64,000 bases of DNA from Maricurvus nonylphenolicus (GCF_042854845.1 NZ_AP031498.1:3782001-3846000), one strand, 5' to 3'. Counted from the first letter of the stretch, positions 16,735-25,845 are shown. Notes: generated by a model from the letters alone, not told the origin. Made by a program: numbers and translations.

Positions 16735-17877
16735 TTAGGCATGATGAGCATCCAGATAGTTATCCACACCGACACTTAACACCCGCAAGTGAGTTAATGC
16801 CACATAGACAATCATACCTGCTGTCATACCAACCAAAGAATATTCAATGGTAGGCAAAAAGCTACTGGCCACAGTGATAGCCACACAGACCAGGGTATTG
16901 CCAACAATAGCCGAGCGCCATGGCGGGAACGCATAAAAATAGGGTATCTGTTTGCCTAAATAGAAGAACACCAGACCGACTACCGACAACATGCCAAATG
17001 TGGGCCTGTCGAGATCCCCCAGAATGGAATGGCGAATCAGGTTAGCCAGGATCAACAATCCCATACACAGGAACAGGTGGCTGAAAATCAACACATTAGG
17101 GTTATCGAGTTTTTTACCCCGCTCCAGGGTTTCGAAGCTGTCAAAGTAAACCCACCATACGCAGCCAATTAATGCAAAGCCAGCGACAGCGCCAAGAATA
17201 GAGTTAAACTGCCACTCAACATCACTTAATGCCGCGACCATGGCAATGACCGATTCACCGAGAATAATAATCGCCAGCAGGCCAATACGTTCAACCAAAT
17301 GGCGGCGGTCAACGGGTCGACTCATGGCCTTTTTCTGCAAAGCTATCTGCAACAGCATATCCAGCATGATGCCGCCGTAAAATAGCGCCATCTTCATTGG
17401 GCCGTTAAAGGCAATGGCAGAGACACTGATAACGGCACCCAGGCCAATCGACAGCCCCATACCCTTGGCAAAATCCACTTCTTCTTTATGCTTACCGTGC
17501 ACATAGAGATATTGCACTGCCAGAACCAGACGAATTAAGCCATAGAGAACCACAAAGGGAGCAAAGCCTGACCCTGAGCTTTCCTCAGCAAAGGTAGAGA
17601 AAACCACCAGCAAGGCCATCAGCGTTAATGACAATAAACGCTCATTGCGGCTATCGCTGTCAAAGCGGTTGGCAAACAGTGTATGTGTAATCCAAATCCA
17701 CCAAACCGGGATAAACACCAAGGGGAAGCGCAATAACTGTTCACTGCCGATATGGCCGTCATGCGTGTGGGCGAGATCATGGGTAACCACGCCAATAACG
17801 GCCACAAATACCAGGTCAAAAAACAGCTCTAACCAGGTTGCATGACGCGATTTGTCTTTATACAGATCAGAAATCAT
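16735..17877 (-). CDS. LtrA family membrane protein (low temperature requirement A)
   Basis: The 380-residue protein has about ten hydrophobic helices and the family N-terminus KSRHATWLELFFDLVFVAVI, with HLVERIGLLAIIILGESVIA in the middle. The LtrA family was named from a cold-sensitive Listeria mutant and its biochemical role is not known. It is the last gene of a minus-strand run mdaB-cupin-AhpD-like-ltrA with small gaps, so it is likely co-expressed with redox genes. The start is the ATG at 17877. Confidence 0.88.
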   Translation of the reverse strand: MISDLYKDKSRHATWLELFFDLVFVAVIGVVTHDLAHTHDGHIGSEQLLRFPLVFIPVWWIWITHTLFANRFDSDSRNERLLSLTLMALLVVFSTFAEESSGSGFAPFVVLYGLIRLVLAVQYLYVHGKHKEEVDFAKGMGLSIGLGAVISVSAIAFNGPMKMALFYGGIMLDMLLQIALQKKAMSRPVDRRHLVERIGLLAIIILGESVIAMVAALSDVEWQFNSILGAVAGFALIGCVWWVYFDSFETLERGKKLDNPNVLIFSHLFLCMGLLILANLIRHSILGDLDRPTFGMLSVVGLVFFYLGKQIPYFYAFPPWRSAIVGNTLVCVAITVASSFLPTIEYSLVGMTAGMIVYVALTHLRVLSVGVDNYLDAHHA

Positions 17878-17944
17878 TTTAACTACCTTTCTTTCTACCT
17901 TTGCTTCTACTTCTTCTAACCTTACAGGCCTTCACGCCTGGCGA

Positions 17945-18502
17945 TTATCGCTCGGACGGACGGGTCCAATCGTAAGGCTGCATCGCCGCATCCACTTCGG
18001 TGTGAGCCAATGCATTGGTAAAATTGGAAATCAGTTTCGACGCCAACCCGGTCAATACTTCCAATGCCTGACGCTTGGTAAAACCAGCACTTAAGAAAAC
18101 ATCTAGTTTGTCATCACCAATATGCCCACGCTGATCTAACAATACCTTGGTAAAGTCATGTAGCGCCTGTAATTTGGTATCAGGAATAGCTGTACCTTCA
18201 CGTAAGGCTTCAATAACCGCATCCGGCATTTTGGCAGACTTCATCATCCAGGTATGGCCAGGCACACAATAGTGACAATTGTTCTCAAAGTTAGCCGTCA
18301 TAAATACCACCTGCTGCTCAATAGGCGACAAGGTAGTTTTATGCATAAATGTCGAGAAAGCCGCATTGTAGGTCTCGTAGGTCGCCGGGGCTTCAGCCAG
18401 GATCTTATGCAGATTGGGAATCATGCCAAAAGACTTCTGCGACTGTTCCATAATGGATTTGGATTCTTCTGGTGCGGTATCAGGTTCGTAATAAGTAAAC
18501 AT
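17945..18502 (-). CDS. Carboxymuconolactone decarboxylase/AhpD-like protein
   Basis: The 185-residue protein has the AhpD-type thiol motif CHYC (in ENNCHYCVPGHTWMM, near residue 80), used in this family for peroxidase or disulfide chemistry rather than for lactone decarboxylation. It is cytoplasmic by sequence. The ATG at 18502 follows GGAGAAG. It lies between the cupin and ltrA genes in the mdaB operon, fitting a role in peroxide or electrophile defence. The true substrate is unknown. Confidence 0.88.
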   Translation of the reverse strand: MFTYYEPDTAPEESKSIMEQSQKSFGMIPNLHKILAEAPATYETYNAAFSTFMHKTTLSPIEQQVVFMTANFENNCHYCVPGHTWMMKSAKMPDAVIEALREGTAIPDTKLQALHDFTKVLLDQRGHIGDDKLDVFLSAGFTKRQALEVLTGLASKLISNFTNALAHTEVDAAMQPYDWTRPSER

Positions 18503-18547
18503 TATTTTCTTCTCCGTTTTAATATGACGTAAAACAACTCTCGGTGA

Positions 18548-18943
18548 TTACTTCGCCAGTTTAGATTCGACAATAATCGCCTTTACTACGGTCTCACCGA
18601 TATTGGTTACCTGATGGGTCCAGGCTTCATGCCACATTACATGGCCATCGGGTACAGTGACTTCAACCGCTTCACCGGTAGCCAGCGTAATACGCAAGGT
18701 ACCGCCCTTTTCAAAATAGACAGTCTCATTGCGATGGGAGTGCTTAATATCGGCTTGGCCTGGTTGCAATAACATTTCCAGCACCAGCACTTCTTCATTT
18801 TCAGTCAGTAACGTGTATTGATCAGGAGAAGCTTGATGTGCATATACAGGTGCGCCAGCCCATGCATGTAATCCGCAGAACAACAACGCAATGCCCAGCA
18901 CGGCTTTTAAAGAAAGATTTGTAAATGACATAGAATTCACCAT
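18548..18943 (-). CDS. Exported small cupin-domain protein
   Basis: The 131-residue protein begins with a signal peptide (LKAVLGIALLFCGLHAWA) and then a single cupin barrel. The metal-binding pattern is partly visible: HSHRNETVYFEKGG and the later HVMWHEAWTHQ. Periplasmic location is likely. It could bind or isomerise a small molecule, but no reaction can be named. The ATG at 18943 or the one at 18931 could be the start; neither has a strong ribosome binding site. It follows mdaB by 73 bp in the same run. Confidence 0.82.
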   Translation of the reverse strand: MVNSMSFTNLSLKAVLGIALLFCGLHAWAGAPVYAHQASPDQYTLLTENEEVLVLEMLLQPGQADIKHSHRNETVYFEKGGTLRITLATGEAVEVTVPDGHVMWHEAWTHQVTNIGETVVKAIIVESKLAK

Positions 18944-19016
18944 AACCCTATTTCAGGATATAGAAGCACCCAACAGGTGCTCCTACAATAAGCCTTTTGA
19001 CAGATGCTTTTGCCAA

Positions 19017-19601
19017 TTAGAAGATTTTTTCGATGTGATCGGCAAAGCGTTTGAAGTCACCCTCTGCATCAGCGTTTTTCATCACATCGTAACAAACGAA
19101 GGTTTCCAGAGGCTCCATACCAAAGAAGCGGAAATTCATATGCATAGGGAAGAACAGATCATCAACACCTTTGCCCTGGAACAGGTATTCATCTTTATCG
19201 TTGAAGGCTTCTTCAGGCGCATTAAATGTCAGAGACAACAGGTACTTCTTGCCCGTTAAGGTACCGCCAGCACCGTAGTTCTTTTTCGGCTCTGCTTCGC
19301 TACGACCATCACCCACACACAGATCACCACCCATACCCGCGGTGTAAACTTCATCCATATACTTTTTAAAGGTCCATGGCACACCCATCCAATTTACCGG
19401 CGATTGCAGCAGAACAATATCGGCCCACTTGTGGTTTTCCAGTTCCTGCTCAACATTCCACTCGTCATCGATTTTTACAGTACGAACCTCATGACCTTTA
19501 GCTGTGATCAGCTCTTCAGACATCTGAACCAAAGCACCATTCAGCTTGCCTTCAGAGAATGGATAGTGATGGTGGGCGTTAATAATTAATACATTGCTCA
19601 T
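19017..19601 (-). CDS. mdaB: MdaB-like NADPH:quinone reductase
   Basis: The 194-residue flavodoxin-fold protein is a clear MdaB homologue: MSNVLIINAHHHYPFSEGKL, WADIVLLQSPVNWMGVPWTF, GAGGTLTGKKYLLSLTFNAP and RFFGMEPLETF all match the family. MdaB reduces quinones by two electrons with NADPH and so avoids semiquinone radicals. It is the first gene of the mdaB-cupin-AhpD-like-ltrA run. Its promoter region holds two copies of a GGTWAC-N6-GTGA motif and one GGTATACT..GGTAACC motif, which also lie before the xdhC, hxlR and GFA genes. The ribosome binding site AAAGGTAA overlaps the first motif. Confidence 0.93.
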   Translation of the reverse strand: MSNVLIINAHHHYPFSEGKLNGALVQMSEELITAKGHEVRTVKIDDEWNVEQELENHKWADIVLLQSPVNWMGVPWTFKKYMDEVYTAGMGGDLCVGDGRSEAEPKKNYGAGGTLTGKKYLLSLTFNAPEEAFNDKDEYLFQGKGVDDLFFPMHMNFRFFGMEPLETFVCYDVMKNADAEGDFKRFADHIEKIF

Positions 19602-19604
19602 AGC

Positions 19605-19620
19605 GGTTACCTTTTGGTGA
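19605..19620 (+). promoter_or_regulatory. GGTWAC-N6-GTGA motif, copy at the mdaB start
   Basis: GGTTACCTTTTGGTGA lies directly upstream of the mdaB start and overlaps its ribosome binding site. It fits the same half-site spacing as the copies at 19690 and 24640, although in the opposite orientation. It is a weaker candidate than those two because it overlaps the binding site. Confidence 0.4.
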
Positions 19621-19654
19621 TTTAATAATGATTGAAGGTTAATTATCTTCTGCA

Positions 19655-19671
19655 GGTATACTATGGTAACC
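19655..19671 (+). promoter_or_regulatory. GGTATACT-GGTAACC motif upstream of mdaB
   Basis: GGTATACTATGGTAACC lies 54 bp upstream of the mdaB start. Fourteen of 17 positions match the site before hxlR (25846), and the site before the GFA gene (26332, reverse strand) differs by one extra base in the centre. This is a candidate operator of the HxlR regulator. Confidence 0.6.
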
Positions 19672-19689
19672 TCGAGACAGGATTCAATT

Positions 19690-19709
19690 AGTCACTTTTT
19701 TGTTACCAC
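19690..19709 (-). promoter_or_regulatory. GGTWAC-N6-GTGA motif upstream of mdaB
   Basis: AGTCACTTTTTTGTTACCAC matches the site upstream of xdhC and the LysR gene (24640-24659) at 18 of 20 positions. Both read GGTWAC, six A/T-rich bases, then GTGAC on the minus strand. It is probably a binding site of one shared regulator, the LysR protein at 24907 being the first candidate. Confidence 0.6.
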
Positions 19710-19837
19710 CCTAAATGCAGTAATAAATCTAAGAGAAAGATTATTTATAAGATTTGAGTAACTATATTCTTGACAAGAAATCGAAAACATCTCTGATTGA
19801 ATCTCATTCCTGCCTGATTCTCTTTCATGAAGAATGA

Positions 19838-19870
19838 AAAAATCCCGGTATAACAAAGCGCTATACCGGG
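19838..19870 (-). terminator. Intrinsic terminator of the molybdenum hydroxylase operon
   Basis: Stem CCCGGTATA (19844-19852) with TATACCGGG (19862-19870). In minus-strand sense the hairpin is followed by ATTTTTTC, so it terminates transcripts that pass through the cytochrome c gene. Confidence 0.88.
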
Positions 19871-19904
19871 CTCCAAATACAGAAGGACGAGGAGTTAAGA
19901 AAAA

Positions 19905-20588
19905 TTACAGGTCATCAGGACAATTCGCGCCTTTATCGATCCACAGCTGCATGGCTTTTACAAAGTCAGCGTGTTTACCCGGCGCCGGGGTTCGCCCTTT
20001 GCCTGGCTGCCAGGCCCAGCGAATCAGAGGATCATCCCTGACATGATGGACAAATTCTTTTTCAAAGGTTTTCAAATCATCTTTGCCACCACGGTGAACC
20101 AAAAAGCTGTTCTTGGCAGGGTCCAGCCAACTGTCACAAAGCTCCTGCGGTGTCATGCCAGCTTTAATCACCATAGTTTGCGGAGGCATATGCCAAACAA
20201 AACCCGGCATTAACTCATTAGCAGCCCCTGGTGGCATACCTGGGCTGACGCCGTTGCTGTTTTGATGGCAGCTGCGGCAGTTTACCGGTTGCGATGAATT
20301 TGGTACTTGCACAAATTTATGATCAGCCACCATTAAACGTAAATTATTGGCGCTGGTAATATTCATTGGATGTGGACGGGCATTGTCACCCACCGTAGGC
20401 CTGTGTTTGCCATTTGCAATCTTTCCGTGGCAGTTAGCACAGCGCGGGTGGGTTGCTACCTGATGCAGGTAAGCGAATGCCGTTGTCTGTGTGGCTGATT
20501 GTTTATAATCCTGATATGCATCCGCTATTGCGGTTTGCTGTATCGCTATACCTGCCAGTATTAGAAATATTATACCTAACTGCTTCAT
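19905..20588 (-). CDS. Exported dihaem cytochrome c
   Basis: The 227-residue protein has a signal peptide (MKQLGIIFLILAGIAIQQTA) and two haem-binding motifs, CANCH and CRSCH. It is the last gene after XdhC, the 2Fe-2S subunit and the Mo subunit, so it is likely the electron acceptor of that periplasmic oxidoreductase, passing electrons to the respiratory chain. The ATG at 20588 follows GGAG by five bases; a longer frame upstream has no binding site. A REP-like palindrome separates it from the Mo subunit gene. Confidence 0.9.
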   Translation of the reverse strand: MKQLGIIFLILAGIAIQQTAIADAYQDYKQSATQTTAFAYLHQVATHPRCANCHGKIANGKHRPTVGDNARPHPMNITSANNLRLMVADHKFVQVPNSSQPVNCRSCHQNSNGVSPGMPPGAANELMPGFVWHMPPQTMVIKAGMTPQELCDSWLDPAKNSFLVHRGGKDDLKTFEKEFVHHVRDDPLIRWAWQPGKGRTPAPGKHADFVKAMQLWIDKGANCPDDL

Positions 20589-20626
20589 GGTAACTCCACT
20601 GATTGTAGTACTTACGTGATTCATGG

Positions 20627-20646
20627 ATTCCCGCTTTCGCGGGAAT
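20627..20646. repeat. REP-like palindrome
   Basis: ATTCCCGC (20627-20634) and GCGGGAAT (20639-20646) form a perfect 8-bp stem with loop TTTC. It belongs to the same family as the pair near 0.69 kb and sits within the operon between the Mo subunit and cytochrome genes, where it may stabilise the upstream mRNA or lower downstream expression. Confidence 0.8.
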
Positions 20647-20661
20647 GGCGGGTAGTTTCTC

Positions 20662-22956
20662 TTATGATTTTTTAGACAAAGCCTCGAGTAGATGCTCAGG
20701 TTTCATCGGTAGATCACGCAGGCGAACACCGACAGCTTGATAGATCGCATTACCAATGGCTGGTGCGATACCGATAACGCCCTGCTCACCCACGCCCACC
20801 GGGAATTCGTTACTCTCAACAAATTCAATGTCCAACTCAGGAACATCGTTCATTCTGAGCGGCAGATAGCTGTGCAGGTTAACGTCACGCACCTGACCTT
20901 TTTCGATTTCGGTGAACTCCTTTAACGCCAGGCTCATGCCCCACAAGGCACCGCCTTCAAGCTGCGCCAAAGCACCATCGGGATGAACAATAATGCCCGC
21001 ATCAACCACCATGGTGATTTTTTTCACCTGAATATTGCCACTGTTGCGATCAACCTTGACGTGCACAGCGGTTGAAATCCAGGCTGGCATAGTACGTTCC
21101 TGACCGGTCGTCACTGCAATACCAATGGCTTCATCGGCAGGCAACTTGGCACCGTAGTTGATGCGCTTTTTCAGGCGCTCCAAGGTATTTTTCGCACGGT
21201 TTGCACCACCGACACTTTCCGGAGCTTTACCCGCCTGTTTGCCCTTGCCATCCAGCATGGATAAACGGAAATCCAGAGGATCGATATCTGCCTTATGGGC
21301 AATCTCATCAATAAATGACTCAAGCCCCCAGACAATCCAGCCCTGACCTACAGAGCGCAGCCACCCCGGCAGGAATGTTTTTTGCGCAACACTATTGTTG
21401 ATGGCCCGCGCCCGGTGATTGGGCATGGAATACCAATGGTCTGCACCACTGGCAGAGAAAGGATCGATCTTGCCTTTTTTATCCACGCTTTCAGGCATAA
21501 AACCCGGTGCCATATCTTTCGATGGCCAACCCGCTGAGAACGCATGTTCCAAACCACTAAACTTGCCATCGCTATCCAGGCTGGCCTGTAAGCGGGAAAC
21601 CGACGCCGAACGTACCTGATCAAAACGGGAATCATCCGCACGGGTAAAAATTAATTTAACCGGCTTGCCAATTTGTTTAGCCGTTAATGCCGCTGGTACC
21701 AAATAATCTCCCCAGAGCCGACGACCGAAACCGCCACCCAGGTAGTACTGATGCATAATGATTTTATCTTGCTCAACTTCCAAGGCCTGAGCCAGGGTCG
21801 GCATGGTCAAAGACTGCCACTGGTTACCACCATGGATATGCCACATGCCGTTTTGATAATGGGCGGTAGCGTTCAGAGGCTCTAAGGCAAAGTGCAGAGC
21901 CGTATTGGTGCGATAGACCCCTTCCACTTGGCCCTTGGCAGCGTTTCTGGCTTGATCCACATTGCCGTCATCAACAAACAGATAACCCTCGTTGCTATCG
22001 TGAACCTGACGTTCACCTTCTTTGAGAATATCCTGTTCAGAAATTTTGGCCGTAGGGCCAGCTTGATAGTTAACCTTGATCACATCCACCGCTTTTATCG
22101 CGGTGGGATAATCCTTGGCAAGTACAGATACCCATCCCTGCAAGGTATTACTGGGGTCCTTAAGGATTTCATAGCCCAAATAACCAGCCAGTTTTTTGGC
22201 CTGGCTATCGTCAACACTCAATACCCGACTACCGTAGCGCGTTGGCGGAACAACAGGACGGGCGTAAACCATGCCCTCGATTTCGACATCAATACCGTAC
22301 TTGGCAGAACCATTGGTTTTTGGCGGAATATCCAGGGCCTTGAAATCACCGCCAATCAGTTTACGTTGTTTACTGCTTTTTAACGGTAATTTACCCAGCT
22401 CATCTTCACTGAAAGTGCGGTTAAATTCTCCCTGCTTTACTACCTCTGCAAAACTCAACTTGCCTTTAGGAGTGATAACAAAACCATTTTCGGTATCACA
22501 GTCAGAGGGCGAGACTCCTTTGAGTTTAGCGGCGGCTTCAATCAGAGAAATACGCCCAGCTGCACCGGCTTGTGAAAGCGGCTTGTAGGAGGTAAAAATC
22601 GACCAGGAACCACCAGTAACCATAAAGCCCCATTTGGGATCAGTATCCACATGGGTAATTTTTACCTGCTGCCAGTCAGCACCCAGCTCATCGGCGACAA
22701 TGCGAGCCAGAGCACTGCCGACATGCTGCCCCATTTCTGCTTTGGCCACATTGACAAGCACTTCACCGTCGGCAGTTATTTCAAACCAAATCGTTGGTGA
22801 GAATACTTTATTTTGCAGGGAGTCTTTAGCCGATACCGAAGAGGCCATCACACCGGGCGCGAACGCCATGACTAACGATGTGCTGACAGACCCCACCAGA
22901 AACTTACGGCGGGACAGGTTCATGGACTTATTTTTTTGTTGTTTTATCGATTTCAT
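20662..22956 (-). CDS. Molybdopterin-binding subunit of a periplasmic xanthine dehydrogenase-family oxidoreductase (IorB-like)
   Basis: The 764-residue protein begins with a twin-arginine signal (SRRKFLVGS at residues 15-23), so it is exported folded with its cofactor. Its body matches the isoquinoline 1-oxidoreductase beta type: YYLGGGFGRRLWGDY, LRSVGQGWIVWGLESFIDEI, and the active-site GVGEQGVIGIAPAIGNA with a conserved Glu. Such enzymes hydroxylate N-heterocycles or oxidise aldehydes using water as oxygen source. It follows the 2Fe-2S subunit by two bases. The substrate cannot be told from sequence. Confidence 0.92.
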   Translation of the reverse strand: MKSIKQQKNKSMNLSRRKFLVGSVSTSLVMAFAPGVMASSVSAKDSLQNKVFSPTIWFEITADGEVLVNVAKAEMGQHVGSALARIVADELGADWQQVKITHVDTDPKWGFMVTGGSWSIFTSYKPLSQAGAAGRISLIEAAAKLKGVSPSDCDTENGFVITPKGKLSFAEVVKQGEFNRTFSEDELGKLPLKSSKQRKLIGGDFKALDIPPKTNGSAKYGIDVEIEGMVYARPVVPPTRYGSRVLSVDDSQAKKLAGYLGYEILKDPSNTLQGWVSVLAKDYPTAIKAVDVIKVNYQAGPTAKISEQDILKEGERQVHDSNEGYLFVDDGNVDQARNAAKGQVEGVYRTNTALHFALEPLNATAHYQNGMWHIHGGNQWQSLTMPTLAQALEVEQDKIIMHQYYLGGGFGRRLWGDYLVPAALTAKQIGKPVKLIFTRADDSRFDQVRSASVSRLQASLDSDGKFSGLEHAFSAGWPSKDMAPGFMPESVDKKGKIDPFSASGADHWYSMPNHRARAINNSVAQKTFLPGWLRSVGQGWIVWGLESFIDEIAHKADIDPLDFRLSMLDGKGKQAGKAPESVGGANRAKNTLERLKKRINYGAKLPADEAIGIAVTTGQERTMPAWISTAVHVKVDRNSGNIQVKKITMVVDAGIIVHPDGALAQLEGGALWGMSLALKEFTEIEKGQVRDVNLHSYLPLRMNDVPELDIEFVESNEFPVGVGEQGVIGIAPAIGNAIYQAVGVRLRDLPMKPEHLLEALSKKS

Positions 22957-22958
22957 GA

Positions 22959-23450
22959 TTATGCCCCCAGTTGACTGTCAGCTGCTGGATCAAAATACCC
23001 CACGCCGCTATCCGTTGCCGCGCGTTTAACCGCTTTATGAATCCGCTTGTAAGCCATGCAGCGACACAGGTTAGCACTCATATGATTAACAATATCCTCA
23101 TCCGATGGGTTGGGGTTATGTTCTAGCAAAGTTGCCGCCTGCATAATCTGCCCAGACTGGCAGTAACCACACTGGGGCACCTGCTCTTCAACCCAGGCCT
23201 TCTGCATGGGGTGCTGGTTGTTCAAGCCTTCAATGGTCGTCACCTTGGTATTCTTAGCCAGGCTCACAGGGTAGGAACAGGAGCGAATGGCATTGCCATC
23301 AATATGTACGGTACAAGCACCACACATGGCGATACCGCAACCAAACTTGGTGCCGGTTAAATTAAATTCATCCCGAATCACCCACAGTAAAGGGGTGTCA
23401 TCAGCTACATTGGTGCTAACTTTTTCACCATTAAGATAAAACTCGATCAT
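22959..23450 (-). CDS. (2Fe-2S) subunit of the molybdenum oxidoreductase (IorA-like)
   Basis: The 163-residue protein carries two 2Fe-2S clusters: a plant-type ferredoxin set (CGCGIAMCGACTVHIDG with a later Cys) and the alpha-helical set CGYCQSGQIM plus LCRCMAY. It transfers electrons from the Mo centre to the cytochrome. It has no signal of its own and is expected to be exported bound to the Tat-carrying large subunit. The ATG at 23450 follows AGGAG by six bases. Confidence 0.95.
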   Translation of the reverse strand: MIEFYLNGEKVSTNVADDTPLLWVIRDEFNLTGTKFGCGIAMCGACTVHIDGNAIRSCSYPVSLAKNTKVTTIEGLNNQHPMQKAWVEEQVPQCGYCQSGQIMQAATLLEHNPNPSDEDIVNHMSANLCRCMAYKRIHKAVKRAATDSGVGYFDPAADSQLGA

Positions 23451-23464
23451 TCTGAACTCCTGAT

Positions 23465-24529
23465 CTAACTAACCTTTTGAAGGGGCTTATGTTGAAGGGA
23501 TTGGTTTTGTTGTGATTGCATCTGTAGCGGTAAGGACAAACTTAAGGATTGTGCACTTCGCCCTGATAACACCGCTTGACACTCGGCAAGGATTGACAGG
23601 GCTATGGTTTCTGGCAGATCACCGCCAAGATCCAAACCTGCAGGGCCTGCGAGACACTGAAAAGATGACAAGTCACTAAGCCCGGCTTTTTCCAGCACTT
23701 CCAGGCGCCTGTGGTTGGGGCCGAGCAATGCAAAATACTTAACACTGGAAGTAGCTAATGCATTAACGGCTTTAACATCCAGCGAGATACTATGGCTCAT
23801 CACTACCGCAGCATCGATGGGATGAGCGTCGAGATGTTCAACCAGCTGCTCTATAGGCCCACGAATTAAATAGTGTGCCAATTCAAAAAACTCTCGCCTG
23901 GCGTTGGCAGGACGTGGATCCCAAATGCTCACCTGCCAACCAATCTCAGCGGCCAAGCGCGCTAAGGGTCTGGCATCAACACCGCCACCGGCAATCAAAA
24001 GATGGGGAACGGGTTTTGTTTGTATGGCTAAATACTCTCTGCCCGCTTGCTCAGATACAACGGCCAACGCCTGATGAGGCGTAGATGTAAATTCAAAATA
24101 ATTGTGAGAAGCCTGTACTGCGCTGGTCAAATCAACGTGATAAGTTCCACTGTGTCCAGCCTGTAGCGATTGGCAGAGTTTATCCAGGTCCAGATAGCGA
24201 TTTTCCCGGGTCACGGGCTGAAGCAGAATACGTACAACGCCGCCACAGCCAATCCCAAGCTGAAACGAAATATCGTCCTCATCATTGCCGTCATAGACCA
24301 AAATTGCGGACTCACCGGTTTGCATAACACGACGGGCATGGCGCTTAATGTCAGCCTCTAAACAACCGCCACTTAATAGGCCCAATTGATGTCCCATACC
24401 ACTGAACATCATCATGGCACCCGCTTTACGGTAGCTGGAACCGACGGTGTCATAGACAGTGCCCAGCACCCACTCGGTTTGATCTTTAAGATCGAACCAT
24501 TCCGACAGTACGTGAGATAGATGATTTGC
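23465..24529 (-). CDS. XdhC/CoxI family molybdenum-cofactor maturation protein
   Basis: XdhC proteins bind the molybdenum cofactor, help its sulfuration and insert it into xanthine dehydrogenase-type enzymes. The product has the N-terminal motif GSSYRKAGAMMMFS, LGLLSGGCLEADI, LGIGCGGVVRILL and a C-terminal Rossmann-like part with LLIAGGGVDARPLARLA. It heads the operon that encodes the two subunits and the cytochrome. The GTG at 24529 gives a normal family start with GGAG upstream at longer spacing; the longest frame begins with a TTG at 24568 that lacks a binding site. The start is uncertain. Confidence 0.88.
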   Translation of the reverse strand, partial: ANHLSHVLSEWFDLKDQTEWVLGTVYDTVGSSYRKAGAMMMFSGMGHQLGLLSGGCLEADIKRHARRVMQTGESAILVYDGNDEDDISFQLGIGCGGVVRILLQPVTRENRYLDLDKLCQSLQAGHSGTYHVDLTSAVQASHNYFEFTSTPHQALAVVSEQAGREYLAIQTKPVPHLLIAGGGVDARPLARLAAEIGWQVSIWDPRPANARREFFELAHYLIRGPIEQLVEHLDAHPIDAAVVMSHSISLDVKAVNALATSSVKYFALLGPNHRRLEVLEKAGLSDLSSFQCLAGPAGLDLGGDLPETIALSILAECQAVLSGRSAQSLSLSLPLQMQSQQNQSLQHKPLQKVS

Positions 24530-24906
24530 CACGATGTACTCTACTCCGGGAGATAAACCAGATATCAACTTGACGATAAGCTCACTTCAACTCTCCCTTG
24601 CTGAGCTACAGTAGCGAGGAATAAAAGCGGAAATAAACCAGTCACCTTTTTGTAACCACAACACCAAACGCTATTGGCGGTTACAAAATTTAAAGAAATC
24701 AACCCGCTGAATTGCTAACTTAGCGAGTAACAACCGACTTACTGAATGACTGATCAAAGAATTGCATGCGTGCCAGCTCACCTATTCGGTTGGGGTAAGT
24801 AAGTTTCAAAGAATGGAAATCAGTGCTGACAACAGTTTCATAATGGGTGCGATTTTAGACACCACAAGATACAATTAAAAACAAGATATAGATGTAGGAG
24901 ATACAA
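24530..24906. other. Divergent promoter region between xdhC and the LysR gene
   Basis: The 377-bp region contains the shared 20-bp motif (24640-24659) and a perfect inverted pair TTTTGTAACC (24648-24657) and GGTTACAAAA (24679-24688) with a 21-base spacer. LysR proteins usually bind such regions between themselves and the genes they control. No other gene was seen. Confidence 0.65.
24640..24659 (-). promoter_or_regulatory. GGTWAC-N6-GTGA motif in the xdhC/LysR intergenic region
   Basis: AGTCACCTTTTTGTAACCAC matches the mdaB-upstream copy (19690) at 18 of 20 positions. It forms part of a larger inverted pair with GGTTACAAAA at 24679-24688. It is a probable operator of the adjacent LysR regulator. 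Confidence 0.65.
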
Positions 24907-25803
24907 GTGAAACTTTTAAGCCGTATCGACATTCGCCAACTGCGTATACTCAGCAGCTTGCTACAGGAAAGGAATTTATCCAGGGTCGCAGATCAATTAG
25001 GTGTCACCCAACAAGCGGTCAGTGATCAGCTGAAGAAACTACGAGAAACATTGGACGATCGTCTATTTATCCGTACGAGTAACGGCGTAATTCCAACGCC
25101 CTATGCGGAATCCTTGCAACCTAAGGTTGAACATATTCTTGCGGCACTAGAGGATTTACTAACTCCGCAAACATTTGACCCGAGAACCGTCACCAGAACC
25201 CTCACCCTGTGCTCCACTGACCTGGAACAAATTGTCATCCTGCCCAAGCTATTGAAAATACTTCGCCGAGAAGCTCCTGGGGTCAGGTTGGCGGTTAAAA
25301 AGTTAGAACTGGATCAACTCTCTACATCCCTGCTGACCGGGGAAGTGGACTTGGTCATCAGCAACCCCGATTTTGCGCCTCCCAGTTATCCATCGCTCAG
25401 TTTATATCCTGAGCATTATGCCTGTGTTGCCTCTAAAGCCAACAAAACTGTGCGCAAGCAGATGACCGTAGAGCAGATTGCCCAGATTCCCCAAGTGGTT
25501 GTCTCACCTTCTCGCGGTGACTTTTCCGGCGCCGCCAATAGTTGGTTTGAGCAACAGGGGCATCCACGTAACGTAGTCCTGTCTGTACCAACCTTTTCTG
25601 CCGCTAAAGCCTGTATAGCTGAAAGCGATATTTGCGGTTTTATTCCAGCCAGGTTATTACCAGACGCACGCTTAAGAGTTATTGAATTAGACGCTGATGT
25701 GCCTGGATTTGAAGTGATTGCCGTTTGGCATAACCGTTCTTCTCAGGATCCTTTGCATCAGTGGTTACGGGAACAATTACTGGCCGTCGCAACGACACCT
25801 TGA
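24907..25803 (+). CDS. LysR-family transcriptional regulator
   Basis: The 298-residue protein has an N-terminal winged helix-turn-helix (LSRVADQLGVTQQAVSDQLK, residues 25-44) and a substrate-binding domain. It starts with GTG at 24907, with TAGGAG seven to eight bases upstream. It is divergent from xdhC and probably regulates that operon; the shared motif upstream of mdaB suggests it also acts there. Effector unknown, perhaps the substrate or product of the molybdenum enzyme. Confidence 0.93.
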   Translation: MKLLSRIDIRQLRILSSLLQERNLSRVADQLGVTQQAVSDQLKKLRETLDDRLFIRTSNGVIPTPYAESLQPKVEHILAALEDLLTPQTFDPRTVTRTLTLCSTDLEQIVILPKLLKILRREAPGVRLAVKKLELDQLSTSLLTGEVDLVISNPDFAPPSYPSLSLYPEHYACVASKANKTVRKQMTVEQIAQIPQVVVSPSRGDFSGAANSWFEQQGHPRNVVLSVPTFSAAKACIAESDICGFIPARLLPDARLRVIELDADVPGFEVIAVWHNRSSQDPLHQWLREQLLAVATTP

Positions 25804-25845
25804 GATATTCAAAGGATGATGATTACCCGTAAACTATTTGTAGTA

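Larger units (their letters stand above)
19602..19904. other. Gene-free stretch between mdaB and the cytochrome c gene
   Basis: This 303-bp region holds the three operator candidates of mdaB and the terminator of the cytochrome operon. No further gene or RNA was recognised. Confidence 0.6.
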
